Source: Aphanomyces cochlioides (taxonomy: Eukaryota > Oomycota > Saprolegniomycetes > Saprolegniales > Verrucalvaceae). Taken from it: a stretch of DNA of 64,000 nt. Each line of letters starts with the position of its first letter. The stretch's first letter is position 1. Under the pieces are notes generated by a model, which was given only the letters and a program-made list of their open reading frames with translations, was not told the DNA's origin and ran no database searches. Below are positions 23,106-32,774 of this stretch, in pieces. The translations under genes were made by a program, and so were the position numbers. The stretch is from assembly GCA_019828595.1 (NCBI GenBank), contig JAHQRK010000004.1, forward strand, positions 2,356,001 through 2,420,000. Reading direction: 5' to 3'.

Positions 23106-24063
23106 TGGCCACCGCATGCTCCACACAAGCCATAACTCTCGTCAATGCAAGTGAAACGTGCTCCTTTCACATGCACACGTCCTGTAGCACCCGCGACGAT
23201 GATCACGTCGCTCGTTCCCGATTTCGCGTGGACGTTTGCGAGCGTGGAGCCCTTCCCAAGCACATGAGAACAGCGTCCCTAGTTTGCAGTGTCTTGTGTA
23301 GCTCCAGGTTTTGTTGGTCATCCGTTCTTCCCCCTTGGCAAACAACACAAATCAACCTTGGACCCTCTCGCTCATCTCCCTGGTTGCTCCGACTTGAGCT
23401 CATGATGGCGTCGTACGCGTTCGGCAATCTGTCCACCGTCCGTTCGGGTGTTTTGCAGCAGAGTGCAGTCAGTATGAAGCCTTCGCAGCTTTGCACCATG
23501 CTCCTCTTTGAAGTCATCATCTTCTCGCTGTGAGATAGAGGCTGCCTTGGGATGTACGTACAACTGCAAGAAGGGGCGGTGGCTTCACGAAGGTGCTTGG
23601 TTGTCGTTCTATCGCGATGGAGAACGTTCAGATGAGAGACAGACGTACTCTTGCATGGATTGTCGAGACGGACCTGTACTGTTGATGACTTTGAAGAGCA
23701 CATTCAGCGAAATCCACATGACAAGATTTGTACGTCACAACGTCCACGAGTCGCAACATCCGGTGAGAAGATCTTTCCACTCTCGTGGATAAATCCCAGG
23801 CTTCTTTCGCGTGACGTTGTCGTCGGCAGCTGGACGTCGTCCTCCCTCCACCCAACAACAAATCCACGGATCAGGAGAGTGGTCAGCACTGTGTGGACTT
23901 GGAGATGGCATACAATCCGAGCCATGACGTAGAGGAACACAATGTACGTACCGAGAAGAAGGACAGCAATCACCCGAGTTTTGCTAGTCCAAGTTTGTCA
24001 CGCTTCATACCTTCAGTGCGCGTGTGTGATTGACCGACTCGGACTCACTTTTAAATCCAAGTC
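23106..24063. other. Spacer between START-FYVE copies 1 and 2
   Basis: No confident gene. On the minus strand, weak pieces look coding (a charged stretch, EDDDFKEEHGAKLRRLHTDC, encoded near 23420-23540, and a hydrophobic frame near 23830-23970), but no ATG-initiated model joins them. Confidence 0.3.
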
Positions 24064-25474
24064 ATGGCGTTGAAGTCAACGTTGAAGCTTCCGATCCCTG
24101 ATGATTTCTTCCAAGTGCCGCCGCTTTCGGACGAACAGATCGACATGTATCGCTCCATTGGTGCCCAAGCTGGCAGCGACCTGGTAACTTGATCAATGCG
24201 ATCACTCTGTTGACCGTTCGTGCGCTTTGTAGATCAAGTATATCAATTTGACTGGCGGACTTGTGGACTGGACGTTCCATTCCAAGAACGAGACGGCCAC
24301 CATGTATGCTTCTCGTGAGGCCGACGTGCCGATCTTTCGCGTCTGCACCGAGATTGAAGCCTCGCTTGAAGACGTCATCGCGTTGTTCTTGACTCCGAGT
24401 ACGTCCGAGACGCGGCAAGTCTTGGCAGCGTATCTACCGCTCTTTATTGACAAAGTCCGGCTGTACAACCTGACGCTACCGACGCCAGAGAACCCTCACT
24501 TGTTTCAAAGTCTCTGCTGGTCTATCGCAAGGTCCCCATCGCGTGGAGTTATTTTGAAGCCGCGCGATTGGAGCTTCGTTGAGGTACGCAGTTCTTCCTT
24601 CGATCCATTCCCACGACACTTTAGCACATGGAAGAAGTCATGATTGATGGCAGACGCGCATGGTACCGGTCGGTCACTCATGCTGAAATTCCAGGATGCC
24701 CCGACTTGGAAGCTCAGTATGGAGTTGTTCGTGGCCAAATGCACCACACAGGCTATGTGTACATTGAAACCGATCAACCTGGCATCTTGGAGCACATTGC
24801 TGTCTACCACAACCAAGTGAACGGGAAACTCACTGGTCCATTGGGGGATTTCGTGCTCAACAAGATTACCGAAGGCCATTATCGAGCCATCAAAGACGCA
24901 GAACACGTTGTTCGAGCGTACCAGCTCAGCCGTGTGGACATGATTCCAAAGTACCAGTTGCCCCCACTTCCAAGGACAGCCAAATGTGGCATCTGCCTGA
25001 AAAAGTTTTCAACGAGAAAGATCATTGCCGCCGGTGCGCCAAGGTAGGTCTGGAATGGATGGCCACAACTCACTCGTTTTTGAAAGGTTGTGTGCAAGAA
25101 ACACTGCAGCAAAATGTGGAAGTTCCTCAAGTCGGGGATTCAAGTTCGTGCCCGAGTTTGCATCGAATGTACGAATGAAGTGAAAACAAAGAGCTTGGCG
25201 CCTTCCGTGTCGTCGGCACCTTCAGAAACCGATAGATCTTCCATGCTCTCGGACGATGAGGTTTCAACCGAAGCCTTCTCAAGTTATACTGGAACGAGTT
25301 GCTCTGGCACAGCAAGCTCAACCTCTACAAGCAGCTCGCACACGCCAATTGTCTTTGACGACCCATTTTGAAAACGTCTTGGAGTCCTTTCAGTTGATTG
25401 ACGCCAACGAAAAGGAACGAGAGGGTCGACGCAACGAGGCATCCCCTTTTGGCACATACGTGAACCGAAACTGA
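24064..25474 (+). pseudogene. START + FYVE-like protein, copy 2 (frame broken)
   Basis: Exon 1 is 24064-24183 (MALKSTLKLPIPDDFFQVPP), exon 2 24233-24583 and exon 3 from 24625. The START part is intact (LVDWTFHSKNETATMYASRE; YRSVTHAEIPGCPDLEAQYG; GHYRAIKDAEHVVRAYQLSR). Frame is lost at a T4 run (25006-25009) between the first zinc-finger pair (CGICLKK) and HCRRCAK. It is lost again near CCC 25362-25364, giving TGA at 25369, whereas the homologous C-terminus (ASPFGTYVNRN) continues in another frame to 25474. Between them lie the exon encoding VVCKKHCSKMWKFLKSGIQ and a Ser-rich linker. Both breaks are single-base shifts next to homopolymers, so an assembly error is a real alternative; otherwise this is a recent pseudogene that could still give a START-only product. 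Confidence 0.72.
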
Positions 25475-25579
25475 TGTGCGTCTTTGTCATAACGTTGAGC
25501 ATTCATGTGAACGTCGTCTTGGACTCGACGTGGATGTTGCGCATGAATGGAATTTGTATTGCATCTCCAAAAAAAACTT

Positions 25580-25674
25580 CGACGCAAAAATGACGCTATA
25601 CAAACTTCAAGTGAAATGAAATGGAATGTCTGGAACATGTTTTTAAAACACTCAAAACTTTTAAAATTACACTA
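25580..25674. repeat. Dispersed repeat, copy R1
   Basis: About 95 bp starting GACGCAAAAATGACGC and ending AATTACACTA. It aligns over its whole length with 30482-30578 (both have GACGCATACAAA-type, GTGAAA, GGAATGT/TGAATGT, AACATGTTTT and AAATTACACTA blocks). No coding capacity. Likely part of a non-autonomous element. Confidence 0.6.
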
Positions 25675-25702
25675 ACGTTATTGTGGTTTTACGTGTTAAG
25701 AG

Positions 25703-25895
25703 CCTCTCCAGCAGTTGCTTCTATTTCTATTTCTATTGTCAAAACATCGGTTTTACGGATAATTTTTAGCAATTTATTAGATTATCCGAACAATTTCATC
25801 TTTTGAGGGACACCAAGAGTCTTGGTGTAATCCAATGAGTTGCTAAAAGTTATCCGTAACTTCGATTAGAAATAGAAAAAGAAACACTGCTGGAA
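25703..25895. repeat. Foldback (inverted-repeat) element
   Basis: Long imperfect palindrome. The left arm CTCCAGCAGTTGCTTCTATT (from 25706) pairs with the right arm AGAAACACTGCTGGA (to 25894). Inside, CGGATAATTTTTAGCAA pairs with TTGCTAAAAGTTATCCG. At the centre is a perfect palindrome, ACACCAAGA-G-TCTTGGTGT (25810-25828). The outer 11-mer recurs just outside as TCTCCAGCAGTG (25909-25920). A MITE or foldback transposon is likely; a structured RNA is possible but less so. Confidence 0.6.
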
Positions 25896-25916
25896 TTTTT
25901 TATAGCATCTCCAGCA

Positions 25917-25990
25917 GTGTAATTAGCTCAATTGGCAGAGTATTTCGTTTACACCGAAAATGTTAGCGGTTCAAATATAAATTTTGCGGT
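25917..25990 (+). other. tRNA-Val(TAC)-like sequence, degenerate
   Basis: A-box-like TTAGCTCAATTGG (25923-25935) with a D-arm, a perfect 5-bp anticodon stem TTTCG/CGAAA (25943-25947 and 25955-25959) around loop TTTACAC with anticodon TAC, and a partial B box GGTTCAAAT (25968-25976). The T stem and acceptor stem do not pair, so it is not a functional tRNA. It abuts the foldback element. Either a tRNA pseudogene or the tRNA-derived head of a SINE. Confidence 0.45.
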
Positions 25991-26660
25991 CATGACCAAG
26001 AAAATAAATATCAGAGATATAGTTTCCAAATTGGCTATTTTTGAATAAATATTCGAGATATATTTAACTCTGGTCATCATACTAATTTTAAGCTAATACA
26101 AACACTCGTTGTCATCACTCCTGCCAAGGTCAAGACTATCATGCTCCATGATGAGAGCCATCTCGACTGCTAGAGCGGTCATTACAAAGTTTACATGTCT
26201 TGTGATGCCTGATTTAAGCTTGAAAACAAGATTTTCGGTGTCCTATTGTGAAAGAAAATGAAAAAACAGAATATTTTATCCTGGTCATAAAACGACCAAA
26301 AATAAACTATGACCGCAGTCATGCCCGAGCTAACTCCATATAGTTCCGAAAAATATATCTAATGGATATCTTGTCTGTATTCAAACCTGAATCCTACACT
26401 ATTTCAAATATAATTGGTCCTTTGAAAGAATACCCTATTTTCTGCTTTTCATTATCTGATTGGACGTACTTAAATATTTTTTGATTGGTCAATATAAGCT
26501 TTATTAATGCGCTGTGATTGGGTATATTTTCCATTTCACAAAAACTGACGACTGTTTTGTATTGAATTCACTATATAAAAATCAGAATGTATATGATTGG
26601 TCAAAAAATTTACCTATGAAAGTTTCTCCATCAATTTTGATTTTGTCTTGTTTCGAAACA
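25991..26660. other. AT-rich spacer upstream of the C2H2-SET gene
   Basis: Very AT-rich. It contains four TGATTGG-type CCAAT boxes in the last 210 bp (near 26459, 26483, 26516 and 26596), which look like the promoter of the gene at 26661. A repeated word ATGACCGCAGTCATG is palindromic near 26310. No gene seen. Confidence 0.35.
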
Positions 26661-27321
26661 ATGTCGAAGCCCTTGATTTCCATGGTTGATGGGGTCTATC
26701 TGTGCCCCAAGTGCCCGGCAACTCACGACACACTGCCAAAACTGCGCGCCCATGTCTCCAGACATCACCGTGGAGTCTGCGTCAAGACGAAAACGTCGAC
26801 ACAGGACATGGGGACGAATTATGTAAAGAAGTTTCGACATAAGCAAAAAGAAAAGTTCCAGCCAAACGCACGAAGCTTTACATGCATCAAACTGCTTACA
26901 AAAGGGGATCTCTCCGCTGTGACAAGCCCTTGCTTGTCATGAAAACATCTACCATCCCTGACTCTGGCTTTGGAGTCTTTGCAAATGAAAATTTGCTGAA
27001 AGGGGACATTGTAACATTCTATACGGGAAAAATTGTCCGTGGAAAGCCCGAGGATCCAAACTACGTCGTTGGCTTGGACAAGGAAAAAAACCTCTACATG
27101 CAAGGTATCAACAAAGCGAAAAATGGCTGTGGTCTTGGGTCGTTCATTAATCGTGAGGAGCGCCCAATGGGGAAAAAAAGAAAAAATGCGAGTTTGAGTT
27201 TACACCGACAAAAAGACCATGTCTTTGGGTTGTCATGACCAAAAATTTGGAGGCAGGACAAGAGCTTTTGACAACCCACAGTCGAGGAATGCGCATCGTG
27301 AAGAACAATTCAGAACTTTAA
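26661..27321 (+). pseudogene. C2H2 zinc finger + SET-domain protein, frame broken
   Basis: Starts MSKPLISMVDGVYLCPKCPA. The C2H2 finger (C-x2-C-x12-H-x3-H) covers about residues 14-34. A basic linker leads to a SET domain: STIPDSGFGVFANENLLKGD, DPNYVVGLD, NGCGLGSFINRE, then CEFEFTPTKRPCLWVV and AGQELLTTH. The SET family methylates lysines. Two frame changes are needed, one around the A-run near 26842-26846 and one at the A6-A7 runs near 27174-27186, so no continuous ORF exists. The N-[R/x]-x-CEFEF part sits across the second break. Convergent with the Crypton element 110 bp away; it may be element cargo or an old host gene. Short introns do not explain the breaks. Confidence 0.6.
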
Positions 27322-27430
27322 TTTCATTCAAATATATCAGTGCATTATGCTTGTCTTTTTAAACAATCTCCCTCAATACGCAGTCAATGTTCTTGGCCAT
27401 ACAGTCAAGAGATCTCTTGTTTTTTACACG

Positions 27431-27961
27431 TTAGGCTTCAAATATTTGGACAACTTGGCTTGAGTCAATTTGCTTTGAAGTTGCAACAGTTTCAATCGCC
27501 TGGATAATTTTTCGACGACGATTTACAAATCGCCGTTCATATTGACTACACCACCGTGTTCCCCGTGACTCTTCTAAGTACTTGATCGATGGTTTTTCCC
27601 CAAAGCCACATGTCCACTCTCGCCATAAATCAACGACTGAAATGACGCCACGACTCATTGAGTATTGCAAATTCGTTTGATTGACGTTTTCAGTCGGTTC
27701 AGTGCTTTGAGGAGTATTTAATTGTGGGTCGCTGTAGTCTAACCTTATGTAGCACAAACCACGCCGTAAATCGCTCTCAAATTGTCGTTGACTTTGTATC
27801 TGCTCGGACAATTTTTTAACCTCGGATCTCAAAATTTCTATAGATGATCCCAAATCGCTGTGAAGCGCGTCAATTTTCTTCGAGAGATGGGGCATTGCTC
27901 GGCTCAATTGCAGCTCAGTTGGTTCAATGTCGTCACATGACATCTTTATACTGCTCTTCAA
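27431..27961 (-). CDS. Crypton GCR1_C-type DNA-binding domain ORF
   Basis: 176 codons. A coiled-coil stretch (about residues 20-60, KKIDALHSDLGSSIEILRSE) precedes a domain with GVISVVDLWREWTCGFGEKP and SRGTRWCSQYERRFVNRRRK, matching the GCR1_C domain found at the C-terminus of Crypton proteins. It overlaps the previous ORF by 29 bp in another frame, so it was probably fused to it originally. Confidence 0.75.
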   Translation of the reverse strand: MKSSIKMSCDDIEPTELQLSRAMPHLSKKIDALHSDLGSSIEILRSEVKKLSEQIQSQRQFESDLRRGLCYIRLDYSDPQLNTPQSTEPTENVNQTNLQYSMSRGVISVVDLWREWTCGFGEKPSIKYLEESRGTRWCSQYERRFVNRRRKIIQAIETVATSKQIDSSQVVQIFEA

Positions 27962-28799
27962 ATTCTATGTATTCTGGAGTAAAGAACAAGCCATTTTTCC
28001 AAAGAGGATGGTTGGGATAAATCTTTTTCAAATGTGGAGTATCTTGGACAGCAACATTTCGAAGATAAAGAATCAAATTCAAGAATCCACGGGCAGCAAT
28101 TGTAACATCACATTCGTTATTCTGCAATTTTTCCAACCAATCTGTTGCCCAAGGAAAAACCAATTTCGAATGTTCTGTCCTTGGTACGGCTTTAGCACGT
28201 TGAATATAGAAGTTTACTTTTTCTGTACCAAATCCAGCTAAAGCTCGCATGGCTTTTCTTGGCAACGAGGTAAGATAACAATTTTCCATCGCCTGGTTAT
28301 TCCATCGTCCCAAACGTCGAATTTGATTTTCGCTGGCGCCACCAATTTCGGCCATTCGAGCGCCGGAACCTCGGCCAATGTGCGTTTTCGCGCGAGAATT
28401 CAAACCGACAGTCGACAACGCCTCGGACACTGCCTTGTGGTGGACACTATACGATATTTGCTTTGTCAGATCATTTCCTGTTTTAAGAACTTTAATTCCA
28501 AACCAATCTTCAGATTTTTTGAAACAAGGAAAGGGTTCATTCTCAACATGCCACCTCCAGAAAAAGTAAAAAGCCAGGGCACTGTGGGGGCAAATAGCAA
28601 CTTCTTTGCTTCTGATGCAACCACCTATATCAATTCGACCATGTTGATTTGTTTTGCCTTGTCGCATCACAGCCACAAGCGCTATGCACTCTGTAAAACC
28701 TTCATTATCCAACAATTGACTTTGCAGATCGGCAAGTTCAAGCATTCGGACCGATTCACCACGAAGCAAACAATAGTGAGCTAGAGTAAAAGCAACCAA
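27933..28799 (-). CDS. Crypton recombinase, catalytic part
   Basis: Catalytic half of a tyrosine recombinase. First Arg in CLLRGESVRMLEL; the H-x-x-R pair in THIGRGSGARMAEIGG, followed by QIRRLGRWNNQAMENCY, whose Tyr is the likely nucleophile. The reading frame lacks its own start codon context and depends on the upstream ORF. After the catalytic domain comes a ~90-residue extension (WATDWLEKLQNNE, YPNHPLWKNGLFFTPEYIEF). Confidence 0.8.
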   Translation of the reverse strand: MVAFTLAHYCLLRGESVRMLELADLQSQLLDNEGFTECIALVAVMRQGKTNQHGRIDIGGCIRSKEVAICPHSALAFYFFWRWHVENEPFPCFKKSEDWFGIKVLKTGNDLTKQISYSVHHKAVSEALSTVGLNSRAKTHIGRGSGARMAEIGGASENQIRRLGRWNNQAMENCYLTSLPRKAMRALAGFGTEKVNFYIQRAKAVPRTEHSKLVFPWATDWLEKLQNNECDVTIAARGFLNLILYLRNVAVQDTPHLKKIYPNHPLWKNGLFFTPEYIEFEEQYKDVM

Positions 28800-29449
28800 A
28801 TTCGTAGATGAGTACCAAAATCTCGCTTTTGCAGCCAGAAGCTGCGGGACAAATTAATCAATTCCACAGTTGTAGTGTAACCATCGAGCGGTGTCCCGAT
28901 TCCTCTATCCTCAAAATTCTCTCGCTTTCGATCATCTTCAAGGTGTTGGGTGTGTTTGAGGAGATCTTTTATTACTTGAGTCCTGGGGTGTGGATTCGAG
29001 TTAGCCTTCATTTGGCACTGTTCTTCCCAGAGCTTGACAATGGCATTGACATACTGCTTTAACGTTGAAAATCCAATGGTTTTGGCTTTCCCGGTATCAC
29101 TACAGTTCCTTCTGTCTCGTCCTATAACTCGGTCACAGAGAAATAGGTGAAGTTTCGACCCAGTGACAGTGAAGCAGCTGTGTCCTTCGAATCCCTTCTC
29201 TTTACACCAGTTCAGAAACTCATTTTGTTTTGAGCAATATGCTCTTTTCGTATTGAGCGGCTTCACAGAAGCTATTTCCTTGTAGGTTGTGGTCTCAGCG
29301 ATTTCCATTTCTAGGTCGAGTGCGGCGGCATTGTGTGTTGCTGAGGTCATCGTGTCCTCTCTCTGGAAACAGTATTGTTTTATGGTTTGAATAACAGCCA
29401 ATAAACTCAGTGGGATCTGGCCAGATGATATCTTGGATATCATGTTCAT
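28781..29449 (-). CDS. Crypton recombinase, N-terminal part
   Basis: 222 codons; the ATG at 29350 (MTSATHNAAALDLEMEIAE) is a better start than 29449. Contains the core-binding (SAM-like) part of a tyrosine recombinase: PLNTKRAYCSKQNEFLNWCK and STLKQYVNAIVKLWEEQ. It ends in a stop just after FGTHLR, exactly where the next frame continues with LVAFTLAHYCLLRG, so one base appears to be missing near 28785-28800. Confidence 0.75.
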   Translation of the reverse strand: MNMISKISSGQIPLSLLAVIQTIKQYCFQREDTMTSATHNAAALDLEMEIAETTTYKEIASVKPLNTKRAYCSKQNEFLNWCKEKGFEGHSCFTVTGSKLHLFLCDRVIGRDRRNCSDTGKAKTIGFSTLKQYVNAIVKLWEEQCQMKANSNPHPRTQVIKDLLKHTQHLEDDRKRENFEDRGIGTPLDGYTTTVELINLSRSFWLQKRDFGTHLRIWLLLL

Positions 29450-29541
29450 GAATTTCGGATATCGTCAGGTATTTCCGGATAAATCCAGGACCCAATGTAC
29501 CTCAATCAGTCCTTCAACCTATATACTGTACCTGCAAAATA

Positions 29542-30451
29542 CTACTCCGGTCCATAATATAAGTTGGGTAGTTTTCACTTGAATAAAGTATTGAGGCCGA
29601 AAAAAGATATCTTGAAATTTGTATGAGATCTTCAAAATTTATAATACCCTTGAGAAATATAATTGTCTTTAACAATATTATGAAGGCGACTCAATTTTGA
29701 CAATTCAAACAATTCAGAGCTTGGCTGAAGACCGACGGATTGCACTGAAGGTTGAAGGATACCAGGTTCATTTTGGTAGCGTCCTTGCTCATGTGAGGAA
29801 GCTTGAAATTGTTGCCTCCGTTGTCGCTCATTGACAGTTCCATTACTTTTTGCAAAGTAATGAGTGACTTGCCGATCGTTTCCATCGGAAGTTCACAAAA
29901 TGCAGCTTCTACAGCAGGAATGAGTTCGTCGATAGACTGAGAACTCTTTCGCTGCTGTATACTTTGAATAGAGTTAAATATTCCTAAGTCGAGCACGTTG
30001 AAATCGGGACTGTTGGCCGGCTGGTTCGAAACGTCGATGGCCATGATGCTATGCCTACGAAGCTCAGCGTTCCAGTAGAAGCTGATAGGCTTCGCCGCGC
30101 TCATCTCCCGTGAGATTCCGTCGAGTCGTAGCCACTGCGTTTGGCCGTTTCCTTTGTTGTAAACTTGGTCGAGGCATGGTAGAAGGTATTTGGATGGAAT
30201 GGTCGTGTTGTTGGTGTGTTAAAAGCAATTGTGAGCTCACAGCGGGTGTAGAGTTCTCAAAAATGTTGCATTCTCCCCCTTTGGGAGCTCATATCTCTGG
30301 TTTCCCGCCGAGTTCCGTACTTCAAAAAGCACCCAATCAATGCCCGAGATTCGCTCTATTCGTGTGGCCAATTAGATCACTGATCGGACACAAATTAGAA
30401 AAATTCCACGAATCAAAAGTCGACTACAACTTATATTATGGACCGGAGTAG
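29542..30451. mobile_element. Internally deleted Tc1/mariner-type element with TIRs
   Basis: 910 bp bounded by TA dinucleotides (29540-29541 and 30452-30453). Terminal inverted repeats are identical for at least 25 bp beginning CTACTCCGGTCCATAATATA (29542-29566 and 30427-30451). The inside holds the two ends of a transposase gene with the middle missing, so the element is non-autonomous but has intact ends that a related transposase could still mobilise. Confidence 0.88.
29691..30177 (-). pseudogene. Mariner-type transposase remnant (N- and C-terminal ends only)
   Basis: Minus strand. ATG 30175-30177 opens MPRPSLQQRKRPNAVATTRR and reaches YQLLLER, then a stop. A second frame from about 30104 carries the C-terminal DDE region: NQPANSPDFNVLDLGIFNSI, resembling the QPPxSPDLN block of mariner/IS630 transposases, then ITLQKVMELSM and LPHMSKD. 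The DNA-binding domain and the first catalytic Asp residues are absent. Loss of roughly 200 codons is inferred from family length. Confidence 0.8.
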
Positions 30452-30481
30452 TACAAAACTGGAGTTGTGCGTAAATTTTTT

Positions 30482-30578
30482 TGACGCAAGCAAATTTGAC
30501 GCATACAAATTTCAGGTGAAAAGAAATTGAATGTTTCAAACATGTTTTCAAACATTTAAAACGTTTGAAATTACACTA
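30482..30578. repeat. Dispersed repeat, copy R2
   Basis: About 97 bp homologous to 25580-25674, same orientation. Immediately after it, TTACACTATTT (30571) is mirrored by AAATAGTGTGA (30624) and AAATAGTGTAGA (30716), so the copy sits in a larger foldback-like unit reaching about 30725. The rest of 30454-30950 is AT-rich and non-coding. Confidence 0.55.
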
Positions 30579-30950
30579 TTTTATGTTCATGATCGAGGGC
30601 AAAAAACTTGTGTAATCCTTAAATAGTGTGAGCGTGAATTTATTGACACTGTGAACACAACCCAAACGACAATAAATTTTCAATCAGACACGTATTAAAT
30701 GCTTGATAAAACCTTAAATAGTGTAGAATCCAATGAATTGAAACAGTTTCGAAACATCTCAAAATTTTCCCACAAAAATTAAATTTCCCCGATTTTACGG
30801 GGTACGACAACGTCTTCATCATCGGTGTCGCTGATGGCTTCGATATCGTCTGAAATGTCTGAAGAGAGTAGCTTACGTAAAGCGTGAGTTCCAAGTATGT
30901 TCATGATCTCGATTGTTAAATAGCTGTAGCTGGGGCTGCGCAATATTTTC

Positions 30951-31197
30951 TGTTGAGGAACGTGTCGCCAGTGTGCGCCAAATATTTGATCCCCCAATCA
31001 AATGTTTGGTGCACACACAGATCGCTTAATCTAGCGTTCTCCATCGTCTCATTGGCGACGGCCACACGCATTGCCGGCACGTCTACACTGTCTACTTCAA
31101 GAACAAGCTTTCATTTTCACTTAGTTATGCATATACTCTAGTGTAGTCTTACATTTTAGTCTAACTTGATTATCTCACTTTCCATTTCACCTCAAGA
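30951..31197 (+). repeat. Copia 5' LTR
   Basis: 247 bp, TGTTGAGG to CCTCAAGA. Its second half contains TCTAACTTGATTATCTCAC, the uninterrupted version of the site occupied by the MITE in the 3' LTR. TTTTC precedes it. Confidence 0.92.
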
Positions 31198-31211
31198 GGT
31201 TATGAGCCCAA
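31198..31211 (+). other. Putative primer-binding site of the Copia element
   Basis: GGTTATGAGCCC directly follows the 5' LTR. It resembles the half-tRNA-iMet type PBS (GGTATCAGAGCC) common in Copia elements. The match is imperfect and was judged by eye. Confidence 0.5.
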
Positions 31212-31428
31212 CAACTCAGGACTAACCGCCTCGCCGCCTCTGCACCGCCTCCAAGCCGCCTCAGTCGCCTCGCCGCCGACCGCCTGACCGATTCAAGAAA
31301 CCAATCAAGAGCTACATTACAGTTTCGCCTGTTTCTCCTTTTGTGAGATATCGGGTCAGTACCATTGCGGGAAGAACTGTAAGTTTCTGATTGGCTGGCA
31401 CTAAACTCCTAGTAGAGTTTGCCAATTT

Positions 31429-31818
31429 ATGAAGACACCCCTCGAAGAACTTGTTCCGAAGACCATTTCGAACAAGCTCCGCAAGCAGCGCCAAGTCAAG
31501 GCCAAGAAGGACACACTTCTGAAAACGTCCTTTCGTCGCATTAACCCCGACTCGACGACCGATAAAGTCCTCCGCGACCTCATCGACTCTATCAAGCGTT
31601 CTCAACGTATTGCCAACTGCCTCGGTGGCCGAATCGCAAACGAATTTTCGGATCCCGAATTTCAACACATCGTTGAAGAAACCGAAGGCATTCTTTTGAC
31701 TATCAAGCACACTCTTGAGTCCGCAGTGAACTTTGCCGAGGAGAAGTTTGAGAACAAACTCCACGAATTGTTGCATCGCAAGCTTCTTCCAGTTATTAAA
31801 TCTCGCGGTTACAACTAA
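31429..31818 (+). CDS. Copia element leading ORF (unknown/gag-like)
   Basis: 129 codons (MKTPLEELVPKTISNKLRKQ), basic N-terminus and helical remainder (HTLESAVNFAEEKFENKLHE). It precedes the gag frame. No recognisable domain; could be an accessory or gag N-terminal ORF. Confidence 0.45.
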   Translation: MKTPLEELVPKTISNKLRKQRQVKAKKDTLLKTSFRRINPDSTTDKVLRDLIDSIKRSQRIANCLGGRIANEFSDPEFQHIVEETEGILLTIKHTLESAVNFAEEKFENKLHELLHRKLLPVIKSRGYN

Positions 31819-31864
31819 TTTTAATTAATTAGTTTCATCCAATCACATTCATTGAACTTGAACC

Positions 31865-32770
31865 ATGGAATTTAAAAATTTTGTCCACGTGTTCAAAGGA
31901 AAGTCGTTCAGTGAGTAGTACACCCGACTCCTTTCCTTCCTCGAATACAAAGAAGTCGACGCTGTCGTTGAAGGCACTATGCCCAATACTGATCCCGAAT
32001 ACACAAACAAGAACCGTCTGGCGAAAGCTCTTATACTCGCCGCACTCGATGACCAACACGTGCGAATGGTTAAGAAGTGTCAACATGCTTCTTCCATGAT
32101 TAACATACTCCGCGACCGATATGGCAACAAGTCATTTCTGGGACAAGGCCATCTATTCGAGCTACTATTGAAAAGACTCGAATGGAACCCACTGAATCTC
32201 CACGCGTGTACTGCGACCGCTTCAAGATGACACTTGAAGATGCTCTTGATGCCAATGTCAAGATTGACCATGGCTTTGCAGTTCACCAATTTTTGCGAAG
32301 TCTGGACCACCGCTTTGACAGCTTTGTCCACTTCCAGTTTCATCGACTTCAGAATGGGGACGATGTTGATGAAACAACTCTGCCGAAGATCTTTACTGCA
32401 CTTCTTCAGCAAGACACACACATACCGTATGACACGTCAGCTCCTGCTGAACCATTCAATGCTGCCTTTGCCATGACTCCACGTCGGCCCCGCCGCAATC
32501 AAGCCCAACCCCGCAATCCTGTCGTCTGCTCATACTGCAACATCCGGAATCACACTGAGGATTCTGCCGCCGCAAAATAGCAGATCAATGCCAGCAGCAA
32601 CAACAACAATCGGGTCAAAACCCCGGCTCTTCTCAACGCCGTGTCCGCTACTTAACGGGACCTTCTGAAGCACCTGTTGAAGCTCCATCGACGACTGACC
32701 GTACTTCTGGTCAACAACGACAGAATACGCCTCGTCGAAACAACTCGCGACCTTCCAACACCAACCATGC
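31865..32770 (+). pseudogene. Copia gag, disrupted
   Basis: Starts MEFKNFVHVFKGKSFSE and hits TAG at 31916-31918, then continues in frame with YTRLLSFLEYKEVDAVVEGT. The frame changes near 32180 to ESPRVYCDRFKMTLEDALDA (UBN2/gag_pre type) and again near 32560, inside the zinc knuckle CSYCNIRNHTED, whose last Cys lies in the next frame. A Gln-rich linker leads into pol. One nonsense codon and two shifts. Confidence 0.75.
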
Positions 32771-32774
32771 TAGT

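Larger units (their letters stand above)
27431..29449 (-). mobile_element. Crypton-type tyrosine-recombinase DNA transposon
   Basis: Minus-strand element of at least 2.0 kb encoding, in order, a tyrosine recombinase and a GCR1_C-type DNA-binding domain. That pairing is diagnostic of Cryptons, which move through a circular intermediate and leave no long terminal repeats. None are seen. Coding parts lie in three frames that overlap by 19 and 29 bp, so the copy appears inactivated by one-base shifts. Outer boundaries are not determined. Confidence 0.85.

Noticed and set aside
25917..25990. Functional tRNA-Val gene
   Set aside because: T-arm and acceptor stem do not pair and the B box lacks its terminal CC; kept only as tRNA-like.
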